Assembly: GCF_001687565.2 (NCBI RefSeq)
Contig: NZ_CP016534.2
Coordinates: 748,501-812,500 of the forward strand
Reading direction: 5' to 3'
DNA from: Planococcus antarcticus DSM 14505
GTDB taxonomy: Bacteria > Bacillota > Bacilli > Bacillales_A > Planococcaceae
DNA length: 64,000 bases
The notes beneath the pieces were generated by a model. It did no database searches, was not told the origin of the DNA, and saw only the letters and a program-made list of their open reading frames with translations. Numbering within the stretch: the first letter of the stretch is position 1; each line of letters opens with the position of its first letter. The translations under genes were made by a program, and so were the position numbers. Of the stretch, positions 25,268-33,272 are shown in pieces.

Positions 25268-26668
25268 ATGGCAATAGCTAATCAAGAAACCATCCTAAAC
25301 CATTTGAAAGAGTATTTAAAAGCTGATCAAATCAGTATTAACGAAACCATTAAAGAACTACATGGTCAAGACGAATCCTACCATAAAATGAAGTTACCCG
25401 ATCTGGTAGTTTTTCCAGAAACCGCAGAACAAGTTTCTACGATTATGAAAGCAGCAACGCAATATGGGATTTCAGTCGTACCATTCGGTCTTGGATCAAG
25501 TTTAGAAGGACACGTCATTCCGCAAAGCGGAGGGATGACCATCGATTTTTCATTGATGAACAAGGTGTTAAAGGTTTATGAAGAAGACTTTTTAGTGAAA
25601 GTGCAGCCTGGCGTTACTCGCTCTCAACTCAATAAAGAATTGAAAAAGTACGGCTTGTTTTTCACGGTAGACCCTGGAGCAGATGCGACACTCGGTGGAA
25701 TGGCCGCCACCAATGCGAGTGGCACAACTTCGGTGAAATACGGGGTCATGCGCGACCAAGTGCGTGATTTAGAAGTGGTCATGGCGGATGGAACCATCAT
25801 TCACACTGGAAACAAAGCAGCCAAATCCTCATCGGGTCTTCACTTGAATGGCTTGTTTGTTGGTTCTGAAGGAACGCTCGGTTGCTTTACCGAAATGACG
25901 CTGCGTGTTTATGGCATTCCTGAATTTATCACAGCAGCTCGGGCATCGTTTGCGACGGTTAAAGACGCTGTGGAAGCCGTCGTATCAATCTTGCAGGCAG
26001 GTATCCCAATTGCGCGCGTTGAGCTCGTCGATGAGCAATCGATGCAGCAAGTCAATAAATACAATGATACCGCTTACGCAGAAAAACCTACGCTATTTTT
26101 AGAGTTTCATGGCAATGAAGCAGGGTTAAAGCAAGATGTTGAATTCATGCAAGAAATCGTTCGAGGGCATGCTTGCGAAGAAGTCGCATTTGAAACAGAT
26201 ACGGCCGCTCGGAATCTTCTATGGGAAGCACGCCATACCTTGGCTTATGCCTATATTCACGGCTATCCCGGCAAAAAGATGATGGTAACAGATGTCTGCC
26301 TTCCTATTTCTGAACTGGCAGGAGCTGTCGGACATGCACGGGAAAATCTGATGAAGCTGGGCTTGCCTGGTGGAATCGTTGGACATGTCGGAGATGGCAA
26401 TTTTCATGCGCTCATTATGATGGATATGAATAATCCGGAAGAAGTAGCAAGAGCGCAGGAATTTAATGAACGCATTGTTGTCTACGCACTAGAACGAGGT
26501 GGCACCTCTACTGGCGAACATGGTGTCGGAATCGGCAAACAAAAATACCAGCAACAAGAACACGGCAATGCTCTTGAAGTTATGGAGAAAATCAAAGCGG
26601 TGCTGGATCCAGGCAATTTACTGAATCCTGGTAAGAACATCAAATCAGTAAAAAGGGGAGTCGAGTAA
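25268..26668 (+). CDS. FAD-linked 2-hydroxyacid dehydrogenase (GlcD / D-lactate dehydrogenase type)
   Basis: A 466-residue member of the VAO/PCMH flavoprotein family. The FAD domain shows VVPFGLGSSLEGH (about residue 72), the GGMAATNASGTTSVKYG pyrophosphate-binding segment (about 143) and GLFVGSEGTLG (about 197). The cap domain ends with metal- and substrate-binding motifs GHVGDGNFH (about 375) and GTSTGEHGVG (about 416). Homologues oxidise D-lactate, glycolate or related acids and pass electrons to the membrane. The following transporter starts at the base after this stop. GGGAGCG lies ahead of the ATG. Confidence 0.88.
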   Translation: MAIANQETILNHLKEYLKADQISINETIKELHGQDESYHKMKLPDLVVFPETAEQVSTIMKAATQYGISVVPFGLGSSLEGHVIPQSGGMTIDFSLMNKVLKVYEEDFLVKVQPGVTRSQLNKELKKYGLFFTVDPGADATLGGMAATNASGTTSVKYGVMRDQVRDLEVVMADGTIIHTGNKAAKSSSGLHLNGLFVGSEGTLGCFTEMTLRVYGIPEFITAARASFATVKDAVEAVVSILQAGIPIARVELVDEQSMQQVNKYNDTAYAEKPTLFLEFHGNEAGLKQDVEFMQEIVRGHACEEVAFETDTAARNLLWEARHTLAYAYIHGYPGKKMMVTDVCLPISELAGAVGHARENLMKLGLPGGIVGHVGDGNFHALIMMDMNNPEEVARAQEFNERIVVYALERGGTSTGEHGVGIGKQKYQQQEHGNALEVMEKIKAVLDPGNLLNPGKNIKSVKRGVE

Positions 26669-27670
26669 ATGAAAGTTCTCAATGGATTGAGTAATATTGC
26701 TGGAAAATATTTTGCGGTTTGGGTGATCTTGATAGCGCTCGTTGCTTTTTTGTTCCCGTCCGCGTTTGTCGGGTTAGGTAGTTATATTACGATTCTCCTT
26801 GGTGTTGTGATGTTTGGTATGGGATTAACGTTAAAACCTGTAGATTTCAAGATTATTGCGAAAAGCCCGCTTCCGGTTTTCGTCGGAGTGGCAGCTCAGT
26901 TCTTGGTCATGCCTTTCGCTGCATTTGGCATTGCTTATTTATTAAATTTGCCACCTGAATTAGCAGCAGGACTTGTTCTGTTAGGTTGTGTACCAGGAGG
27001 AACAGCATCAAATGTTATGGTGTATTTGGCAAAAGGAAATTTGGCGTTGTCTGTTGCCATGACCTCGTTGTCGACGTTAATGGCGCCCATCATGACGCCG
27101 TTACTATTACTGCTTTTAGCCGGACAATGGCTTCCCGTAAATCCAATGTCAATGTTTGTTTCCATCATTCAAGTGATCATTGTGCCGATTGCACTTGGTC
27201 TATTGGTTCAAAAGCTAATACCAAAAGTGGTCGAAAAAACGATTTCGGTTATTCCACTTATTTCAGTTGCCGCAATCTTGATTATTGTGTCAGCCGTCAC
27301 AGCAGCTAATGCAGAAAACGTCATCAGTTCAGGATTCATCGTTTTCTTAGCGGTCTTTTTACATAATAGCTTTGGCTTAGTCCTCGGTTATTTGACGGCA
27401 ATGGTGATGGGTCTCGACGAAGTAGATCGCCGTGCAATTTCGCTTGAAGTCGGCATGCAGAATTCCGGTTTAGGAGTCGCACTGGCAACAGCACATTTCA
27501 GCCCACTCGCCGCTTTACCGAGTGTTTGGGGGGCGATTTGGCATAATATTTCTGGACCTATCCTCGCGACGATTTGGTCGAAAAAACCATCTGCTACAGA
27601 AAAACCAGTAGAAGTGAACCGAGCTTCTGAAGTACAGCCTGGTAAAGCATGGGCCAGAACGAATAAATAA
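26669..27670 (+). CDS. BASS-family transporter (bile acid:sodium symporter type)
   Basis: A 333-residue transporter with about nine to ten transmembrane segments. Family landmarks are GVVMFGMGLTLKP (about residue 47), GCVPGGTASNVMVYLAKGN (about 111, in two parts) and EVGMQNSGLGVALA (about 261), which contain the sodium-site residues. Its ATG directly follows the oxidase stop, so the two are coupled. BASS proteins import organic acids with sodium, and plant BASS6 moves glycolate, which fits a partner enzyme acting on 2-hydroxyacids. The substrate is inferred from this pairing. Confidence 0.85.
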   Translation: MKVLNGLSNIAGKYFAVWVILIALVAFLFPSAFVGLGSYITILLGVVMFGMGLTLKPVDFKIIAKSPLPVFVGVAAQFLVMPFAAFGIAYLLNLPPELAAGLVLLGCVPGGTASNVMVYLAKGNLALSVAMTSLSTLMAPIMTPLLLLLLAGQWLPVNPMSMFVSIIQVIIVPIALGLLVQKLIPKVVEKTISVIPLISVAAILIIVSAVTAANAENVISSGFIVFLAVFLHNSFGLVLGYLTAMVMGLDEVDRRAISLEVGMQNSGLGVALATAHFSPLAALPSVWGAIWHNISGPILATIWSKKPSATEKPVEVNRASEVQPGKAWARTNK

Positions 27671-27694
27671 AAATTTTGCTATACAGAGTGAAAC

Positions 27695-27725
27695 AAAAAG
27701 CCGTCCAGCGTATGGGTGGCTTTTT
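27695..27725 (+). terminator. Rho-independent terminator
   Basis: AAAAAGCC pairs with GGCTTTTT and a weaker inner pair extends it. It ends the oxidase-transporter operon. Confidence 0.7.
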
Positions 27726-27767
27726 GAATGGGAAAGTAGTTTTCGTATTAAATCTAGTTATGCAAAA

Positions 27768-27920
27768 GGCGTCCCTGTGGTAAACAAAATTACCGATATG
27801 CAAAAAATTGCATGTCCAGAAGTCAGTTCTAGTGAGCAAGGAGGGAGTGATAATGTATTTATAGAAGAAAGTAAGTATTCATAATTGAGCCGTGCAGGGA
27901 GAATTTAGGAACTGATGGGA
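27768..27920. repeat. Dispersed intergenic repeat, copy R4
   Basis: Left end GGCGTCCCTGTGGTAAAC, right end ATAATTGAGCCGTGCAGGGA followed by GGAACTGATGGGA. Both ends match the family (compare CTAATTGAGCCGCTCACAGG in R7). It lies in the 526-base gap after the BASS gene, which otherwise holds only hairpin T3. Confidence 0.5.
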
Positions 27921-28076
27921 ATTGTTAAAGCAAATGCGAAGTGTAATAAATAAGCATGTCAGTTGATTGAGAACTATATCGACTTATCTCGCAAAAAAAA
28001 TTTCCAATGCCGGTCTTATAGTTTACTTGAAAATGCGACCGGCTAGGAATTTGAAACATTTTCTGCATGCAATAAA

Positions 28077-28117
28077 ACTATCTTCAACAAAATCAATCGC
28101 TTTCGAAGATGGCAGTT
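28077..28117. terminator. Terminator-like hairpin T3
   Basis: ACTATCTTCAACAAAATCAA and CGCTTTCGAAGATGGCAGT pair with two mismatches. Close in sequence to T2, but no gene end is adjacent, so it may be a relic. Confidence 0.55.
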
Positions 28118-28196
28118 GTATATTTAAGGGTACAGTATAGATAAGGTTTCATTGGAATGCGGGAAGTTTTCAAACAATTGTGTGAGGAGGACAATC

Positions 28197-28976
28197 ATGA
28201 ACATCGGAATCATCGGGACAGGTAATATTGCGGCGTATTTACTAGAGCAAGTGAATGGCAACCAGATGGTCGACGGAAAAGTGACGGCTATTTTCGGACG
28301 TAACCGAGAAGTGGGACCGCGCTTGAGTGAGCAATTTACTGTTGATTTTTATACGGATATCCAGGAATTTTTGAAGACACCACTCGATATCGTTGTGGAG
28401 GCAACGACCGTGGAAGCGGCTGGCTATTATTTAGAAAATGTGGTGGCAAACAAAAAAGACCTCGTTGTCAGCAGCATCGGCGTTTTCAAAGACTCCGATT
28501 TCTTAGACAGAGTCAAACGGCAGGCGAGGTCTTCAGGCACGCGCATCTTCTTACCGTCTGGTGCCATTGGCGGATTGGACGTATTGCAATCGGCTAAAGC
28601 TACCGGTGGCTTGAAACAAGTCCGGATCACAACAAGGAAATCACCCGCATCTCTTGGAATTGAATCGGCCGAAGAAAAAGTGATATTCGAAGGATCAGCC
28701 TATGAAGCTGTCGAAAAATTCCCGAAGAACGTCAATGTGGCGATGACGCTCGCGCTTGCAGGAGTCGGAGTCGAGAAAACGACAGTGCGTGTCATTGTCG
28801 ATCCTGCCGTTGTAAGGAATACCCACACCATCGAAGCGCTAGGGGATTTTGGACGGATGGAGCTGCAAGTCGAAAACAATCCGATGCCCAGTAACCCGAA
28901 GACGAGTCTTCTCGCCGCATTGAGTATTCTGGCGGTGCTGCAGAATAAAGATCAGGCGTTGAGGATTGGGAATTAA
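28197..28976 (+). CDS. nadX: Aspartate dehydrogenase (NadX-like)
   Basis: A 259-residue protein of the aspartate dehydrogenase family, which oxidises L-aspartate to iminoaspartate with NAD(P) and can feed NAD synthesis. The N-terminal Rossmann motif is GIIGTGNIAAYL; VVEATTVEAAGYY and SSIGVFKDSDF follow, then the catalytic-domain pieces LPSGAIGGLDVLQ and FPKNVNVAMTLALAG, and C-terminal ENNPMPSNPKTSLLAALS. AGGAGG lies 6 bases before the ATG at 28197, so the longer frame from 28152 is rejected. No nadA or nadC is next to it, so a catabolic role is equally possible. Confidence 0.88.
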   Translation: MNIGIIGTGNIAAYLLEQVNGNQMVDGKVTAIFGRNREVGPRLSEQFTVDFYTDIQEFLKTPLDIVVEATTVEAAGYYLENVVANKKDLVVSSIGVFKDSDFLDRVKRQARSSGTRIFLPSGAIGGLDVLQSAKATGGLKQVRITTRKSPASLGIESAEEKVIFEGSAYEAVEKFPKNVNVAMTLALAGVGVEKTTVRVIVDPAVVRNTHTIEALGDFGRMELQVENNPMPSNPKTSLLAALSILAVLQNKDQALRIGN

Positions 28977-29164
28977 GTTTAAGCAACTGACGCAGTATTG
29001 AAAAGCGATCTAGCTGGATTATAGAGTGTATGCAGAATGCTAGGATCGTTTCTTTTTTGCTTGAAAACCAAAAAAAAAATGGCTCTAATCTTAGAAAGAA
29101 CTGCTTTTTATAAAAAATATACTCGGAGAGATTAGCTCAAAGATATAAATAGGGGGTGAATCAT

Positions 29165-29308
29165 GTGGATGCTTTTGCAATTATGGGATTTACTTTTGGA
29201 ATGACGGGATTCTCTTTTGGTCTGGTTGGGTTTATTTTGAGTACTGCAGCAACTAGTAAAATTACCAAACTCGAAAAGAGAATAGATGATTTGGAGAAAA
29301 AATCTTGA
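29165..29308 (+). CDS. Small membrane/coiled-coil protein, 47 residues
   Basis: GTG start with GGGGGTGA 6 bases upstream. The predicted protein has one long hydrophobic segment (FGMTGFSFGLVGFILSTAAT, about residues 10-29) followed by a short heptad-like helix (KITKLEKRIDDLEKK). This is the layout of small Bacillales membrane proteins with a cytoplasmic coiled coil. An overlapping ATG at 29163 is in another frame. It precedes a broken DUF3021 gene. Confidence 0.6.
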   Translation: MDAFAIMGFTFGMTGFSFGLVGFILSTAATSKITKLEKRIDDLEKKS

Positions 29309-29414
29309 ACAATGTCTTACATTGGTGTGGTCTTTTATTAAACAAACGAATCACTTTCCGAAATGAAATTTAAGGTTCTTTCAAAGAAGGTCATAGAAGA
29401 TGATGATTTTTTAA

Positions 29415-29764
29415 GGTCTCTTAAGAGAGGGAATCCCATTTGTTATTATGGGTGGAATTGCTTTGTTGCTTTATTTTCAAGGACAGTATTCGGATGCTAA
29501 AAGTACTTTTTGGGTGAGCCTGATCTTGTTTTTTGTTGGTGCCACATCTGTAATTTACAGTGTTGTTAAGAGGAGTTTAACCAAATAAACTATTATTCGC
29601 TTTTTAGTAATGTTAGCTACTGTTTTGCCTATTCTTTTGTTTAGTGGCTGGTTTGAAATTTCATCAGTTTTTGATGTTTTAAAGCTATTCTTTATTTTCC
29701 TGTTGTTTGGTCTTGTTTTATGGTCATTTTCATAATCATTAATCAGTTTTTTCAAGCTAAGTAG
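29415..29764 (+). pseudogene. Broken DUF3021-family membrane protein gene
   Basis: The frame reads LREGIPFVIMGGIALLLYF, then SDAKSTFW, FFVGATSVIYS and SLTK before a TAA at 29586. The same frame resumes with TIIRFLVMLATVLPILLFSG and runs to 29735. The pattern matches DUF3021 four-helix membrane proteins, in which the residue at the stop is normally Gln in a KQ pair, so a CAA-to-TAA change is likely. Near 29727 a shift of frame would continue with IFIIINQFFQAK to a stop at 29762, the usual family ending. There are therefore two lesions. No good start with RBS is present. Confidence 0.65.
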
Positions 29765-29917
29765 TTGAATAGGATTGACCAATTTTGTTGGATAAGCGCA
29801 ATTGTCCATGCAGCTTACACATAAGAAACCTCAGTAAATTTGTAAGTATAGGGTTACTGGGTTTTTTTAGTGTATGCGAGAAATAACTTTTAAAGTCACA
29901 ACGTGTTTCAAAACGAT

Positions 29918-30091
29918 TCAATCCCGCAGAGTCAGCGCCAAATGTAGTACGGCGGCTTCTTGAAAATTAGACGGATCTAATCCGGTCACACCGTGAATCT
30001 TTTTCAGTCGATAACTCAAAGTATGCCGATGAATATTTAACCAAGCAACGGTTTCTGCGCTGTTTTTATTGTAGGTAAAATACGTTCTAGA
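29918..30091 (-). pseudogene. C-terminal remnant of a PucR/CdaR-type regulator
   Basis: The minus frame reads RTYFTYNKNSAETVAWLNIH, then RHTLSYRLKKIHGVTGLDPS and a tail LALTLRD followed by a stop. This is the HTH_30 DNA-binding domain that ends PucR and CdaR regulators (sugar-diacid, purine or glycerate control). Upstream of 30091 the frame hits a stop, and nothing of the sensor domains is left. It is a truncated fossil. Confidence 0.7.
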
Positions 30092-30111
30092 CGACTATAT
30101 CGCATAAAATG

Positions 30112-30148
30112 CCGCTCTCTGGATTTAGATTCCAGGGAGTGGATTTTT
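30112..30148. terminator. Terminator-like hairpin
   Basis: CCGCTCTCTGGA pairs with TCCAGGGAGTGG around TTTAGAT and is followed by ATTTTTAT. It stands alone between the PucR remnant and the XRE gene. Confidence 0.6.
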
Positions 30149-30307
30149 ATTTTCTAAATAAACTTTATTTACCAAATAAGTAAAATTTCATTTATCATCC
30201 AATCACTAATATGATACTATTAAATCAAGTCTTAAGCCTTATTGATTATTCTTTGCCGACATTTTTTAACTATCTTTCCCAATTAAATTAACTCGAGGAG
30301 CAACTAT

Positions 30308-30661
30308 ATGACAAAATTAGTCGAGAACTTAAAATCACTACGATTACAGAATAAGTTGTCTCATCAAATTGTTGCAGAGCATCTGAAGATTACCAAAGCG
30401 GTTTACGGAAAATTTGAACTCGGCACTACAGAACCGCCGCTGAAGCTGATAATAAAGATGGCAGACTTATACAATGTCTCCATAGATGAATTGGTTGGAA
30501 GACAGTTTACGCCTAATGGTCAGGTGATCAGTCAGTTGTTGATGAAGAAAGAAATGACCAAAGAGATTAATGTTTTAGTAAAACAATTGGGCAATCAATT
30601 CATTCAAAGTAAAGAAGCGGACATTGTTAAGAGAATGAAACAGAAGTTTGATTTGAATTGA
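30308..30661 (+). CDS. XRE-family HTH regulator
   Basis: A 117-residue protein with an N-terminal Cro/CI helix-turn-helix (about residues 6-62: LKSLRLQNKLSHQIVAEHLK, AVYGKFELGTTEPPLKLII, LYNVSIDELVG) and a C-terminal helical tail of about 45 residues rich in Lys and Gln. It resembles small chromosomal SinR- or phage-type repressors. GAGGAGCAACT precedes the ATG. No phage genes are nearby, and its target is not evident. Confidence 0.82.
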   Translation: MTKLVENLKSLRLQNKLSHQIVAEHLKITKAVYGKFELGTTEPPLKLIIKMADLYNVSIDELVGRQFTPNGQVISQLLMKKEMTKEINVLVKQLGNQFIQSKEADIVKRMKQKFDLN

Positions 30662-30868
30662 TTTTTTAATGATTTATTGGTAGAAAATGGAGAAGAAGCA
30701 GTATGAATCGAAGAAAACAGCGACAAAGTAGCAGATGGGACTGATGGTCCTGAAGCTAAATAATCAGATGTTAAAGAACCAGATTCCGAAGAGAAGTACT
30801 CTTTGAGATTCGTTTTTTTAATTCTACTTAACGAATAAAAAGAAATCTGATTAATTTGAATAAAAACA
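30662..30868. other. Intergenic region
   Basis: No intact gene. A plus frame holds an acidic stretch (SDKVADGTDGPEAK, stop, VKEPDSEEKYSLRF) that may be the end of a decayed gene, but nothing is recognisable. Confidence 0.3.
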
Positions 30869-30897
30869 TTGTAAAGCGCTTTCATTTTATGTATACT
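30869..30897 (+). promoter_or_regulatory. Promoter with overlapping cre-like box
   Basis: TTGTAA at 30869 and TATACT at 30892 are 17 bases apart. GTAAAGCGCTTTCA at 30871-30884 has the AAAGCGCTTT palindromic core of CcpA sites and covers the -35 region. This predicts carbon catabolite repression of the downstream cluster. Confidence 0.6.
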
Positions 30898-30908
30898 TGG
30901 TAAAACGG

Positions 30909-30930
30909 TTTACTAAACCGGTTTAGTAAA
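30909..30930. promoter_or_regulatory. Perfect 22-bp palindrome, probable LacI-type operator
   Basis: TTTACTAAACC is followed directly by its reverse complement GGTTTAGTAAA with the central CG typical of LacI-family operators. It sits between the -10 box and the start of the LacI-type regulator gene, so the cluster is probably autoregulated. Confidence 0.8.
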
Positions 30931-30950
30931 TATTTTAGGGTGGAGAAGAT

Positions 30951-31994
30951 ATGATGAAAACTGTCACCATGGCCGATGTAGCTAAACATGCCAATGTCTC
31001 TAAAAGTACCATATCTCAATATTTAAACAAGAGATTCGATTACATGAGCGAAGATACTAAAAATAGAATAGAAGAAACAATCCGATTTCTGGATTACCGT
31101 CCAAACATTCTGGCCAGAAGTTTAAAGCAAAAATCGACAACGACAATCGGCGTTATTGTAGCAAATATTCTTCATACTTTTTCTTCTCAAATAATCAGAA
31201 CTGTGGAAGATGTGTGCAATGAAACAGATTTTCATGTGATGGTTTGTAATGCGGATGACGATCCGGTAAAAGAAAAAAAGTACATTGAAATGCTTCGTGC
31301 CAAACAGGTAGACGGCATTATTCTTCTTCCGACAGGCATTAACGTGGAACTCTATAAAGAGATGGCCCTTAACAAATATCCAGTGGTATTTGTTGACCGT
31401 ACAGTGCCTGGTGTGCAAATTCCATCGGTTCTATTAGATAACGAAAAAGCTGGTGAAATTGCAGTTCAGCATTTTATCAACAATGGATTCGAGCGCATTG
31501 GCATTATTACAAATATTATTAAAAACGTAACACCACGGAAAGAACGTGTTAAAGGTTATAAAGAAGCTTTGTTGAAAAATGGTTTTGCCATCCGGGATGA
31601 ATATATAAAAAATCTCGAGGTTTCAAACGTTCAAAAAGGACTAGAGGAAATGATGGCCCTGCCAGAGCCGCCCCAAGCAATTTTAGCCGGTAATGACTTG
31701 GTATTAATTGAAATTCTAAAACATATTAAAAAACAAAACATTCGAATTCCGAACGACTTGGCTGTGGTTGGAATAGATGAAGTATCTTTTTCAACATTTT
31801 ATGAACCGGGTCTGACAATTATTGAGCAGCCAGCCATTGAGATTGGTAAAAAGGCTGCAGAACTATTACTAAATAAAATACAAACAAAAGATTTTGAAAG
31901 TGAAACGGCTGTATATCGTTATGATCCAAAGATGGTTGTAAGAGAATCGAGTAATCGAATCATGTCTGATGAAGAGTCTCAGAAATTAACTTAA
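30951..31994 (+). CDS. LacI-family regulator (KdgR-like)
   Basis: A 347-residue LacI/GalR repressor. The N-terminal HTH is TMADVAKHANVSKSTISQYL, with the hinge helix RPNILARSLKQKSTTTIGVI (about residues 47-66). The periplasmic-binding-like core includes DGIILLPTGIN, PVVFVDR, VLLDNEKAG and VVGIDEVSF. As first gene of a cluster with 2-keto-3-deoxygluconate kinase and KDPG aldolase it corresponds in position and type to KdgR of B. subtilis. The likely effector is KDG or a related sugar acid, by analogy. ATG codons at 30951 and 30954 are both possible; GGTGGAG precedes them. Confidence 0.85.
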   Translation: MMKTVTMADVAKHANVSKSTISQYLNKRFDYMSEDTKNRIEETIRFLDYRPNILARSLKQKSTTTIGVIVANILHTFSSQIIRTVEDVCNETDFHVMVCNADDDPVKEKKYIEMLRAKQVDGIILLPTGINVELYKEMALNKYPVVFVDRTVPGVQIPSVLLDNEKAGEIAVQHFINNGFERIGIITNIIKNVTPRKERVKGYKEALLKNGFAIRDEYIKNLEVSNVQKGLEEMMALPEPPQAILAGNDLVLIEILKHIKKQNIRIPNDLAVVGIDEVSFSTFYEPGLTIIEQPAIEIGKKAAELLLNKIQTKDFESETAVYRYDPKMVVRESSNRIMSDEESQKLT

Positions 31995-32033
31995 TACAAA
32001 AGGCGATAACGAAAGGAAAGGAGAGGAATTGGT

Positions 32034-32672
32034 ATGAACTTTCAACTGGCCTTGGACCGGTTAACAAGAGATCGGTGTTTTCAACTCCTAAAAGAAACGG
32101 AAGCTTCGATTGACTGGATTGAAGTAGGGACCGGCGTTATTAAAGAATATGGAATGACGATTGTTCGTGACATAAAAACAGCTTATCCAGAAAAAATACT
32201 AGTGGCTGATATGAAAACCTGTGATGCCGGACAGCACGAAGCGATTCAGGCTTTTGAAGCAGGGGCGGATATTACGACGGTCATGGCTTTTTCAGCTGAT
32301 CGAACAATTACAGCCACACTTGAAGTGGCGAAAGATTACGGCAAGCGTGTCATGGTTGATTTGCTCGGAGTCACAGATCCATCTCGTTTGATTGAACTGC
32401 AGAACCTCGGGGTGGATCTCATTAGTCTGCATTATGGCAAGGATATGCAGCTTGAAGGAGAGATGAAAGAAAACTTATTTACTCTAATCGACGGCTTGGA
32501 GGGAATGGAAGTGGCTATTGCAGGAGGGATCAACCAACATTCTCTTTCAGGACTACTCGGAAAACGGCTCGATACCATCATAATTGGCAGCGCTATCACC
32601 GCAGCTGATAATCCAGGGCAGACGGCAAACGATATGAAAAAGGTGGTGAAACAGTATGAAGTCGATCATTGA
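32034..32672 (+). CDS. hxlA: 3-hexulose-6-phosphate synthase
   Basis: A 212-residue TIM-barrel protein of the orotidine-phosphate decarboxylase superfamily, HPS branch, which condenses formaldehyde with ribulose 5-phosphate (RuMP pathway). Visible are LALDRL with the first barrel Asp, DWIEVGTG, the metal/phosphate motif VADMKTCDAGQHEA (DxKxxD; about residue 60), VDLLGVTDPS, SLHYGKD, AIAGGINQHS and IIIGSAIT. The related 3-keto-L-gulonate 6-phosphate decarboxylases share the scaffold, but the paired isomerase downstream favours HPS. It overlaps the next gene by 17 bases. AGGAGAGG precedes the ATG. Confidence 0.82.
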   Translation: MNFQLALDRLTRDRCFQLLKETEASIDWIEVGTGVIKEYGMTIVRDIKTAYPEKILVADMKTCDAGQHEAIQAFEAGADITTVMAFSADRTITATLEVAKDYGKRVMVDLLGVTDPSRLIELQNLGVDLISLHYGKDMQLEGEMKENLFTLIDGLEGMEVAIAGGINQHSLSGLLGKRLDTIIIGSAITAADNPGQTANDMKKVVKQYEVDH

Positions 32673-33213
32673 AACAATTGCTGAAGAAATTTCAATTGTT
32701 CTTTCGAATATTAACGAAGACGAAGCGAATGAACTTGTTGAATATCTAAGAGGAGCTAACCGAGTATTTGTCTACGGGGAGGGACGCTCCGGGCTCATGG
32801 GGAAAGCGTTTGCAATGCGGTTAATGCATGGAGGATTCCCTGTTTTTGTGATAGGCGAAACAATTACACCGAGCATAGAAGCGGACGATTTGCTGGTTGC
32901 GATTTCGGGCTCTGGATCCACAGGGGCTATCCTGCAATTTGCTGCTAAAGCAAAAGAAGCGAAGGCCAAGGTCTTTCTTGTAACAACAAACAAATCTTCT
33001 GAAATTGCTGAGGTATGTAACGGCATGTTGATTGTTCCTGCAGCAACAAAGTATAGGCGAGACAACGAACCTTCAACTATTCAGCCACTGGGAAATCAAT
33101 TTGATCAATCGGTACATCTTGTACTTGATGCCATTATTATTGCGACACTTCAAACGAATGACCAGCAGTCCAGTTACGAAGAAATGACAAAACGACATGC
33201 CAATTTGGAATAA
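32656..33213 (+). CDS. hxlB: 6-phospho-3-hexuloisomerase
   Basis: A 185-residue SIS-domain protein that converts 3-hexulose 6-phosphate to fructose 6-phosphate. Landmarks are RVFVYGEGRSGLMGKAFAMR (about residue 33), LMHGGFPVFVIGETITPSI, the phosphosugar-binding LLVAISGSGSTGAI (about 77) and the C-terminal QPLGNQFDQSVHLVLDAI. The start lies inside the synthase gene, so the two are translationally coupled, as is usual for RuMP pairs. The products would enter glycolysis or regenerate pentose phosphates. Confidence 0.85.
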   Translation: MKSIIETIAEEISIVLSNINEDEANELVEYLRGANRVFVYGEGRSGLMGKAFAMRLMHGGFPVFVIGETITPSIEADDLLVAISGSGSTGAILQFAAKAKEAKAKVFLVTTNKSSEIAEVCNGMLIVPAATKYRRDNEPSTIQPLGNQFDQSVHLVLDAIIIATLQTNDQQSSYEEMTKRHANLE

Positions 33214-33272
33214 ATCATGGTAAGAAGAATTAAAATAAAAATTCCAGCAATAAAAAATGAGGAGGAAGAATG

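Noticed and set aside
32034..32672. 3-keto-L-gulonate-6-phosphate decarboxylase (UlaD) instead of HPS
   Set aside because: The fold is shared and the alternative is tempting beside sugar-acid genes, but the overlapping SIS-domain isomerase is the standard HPS partner and UlaE/UlaF-type genes are absent. I keep it as the less likely option.
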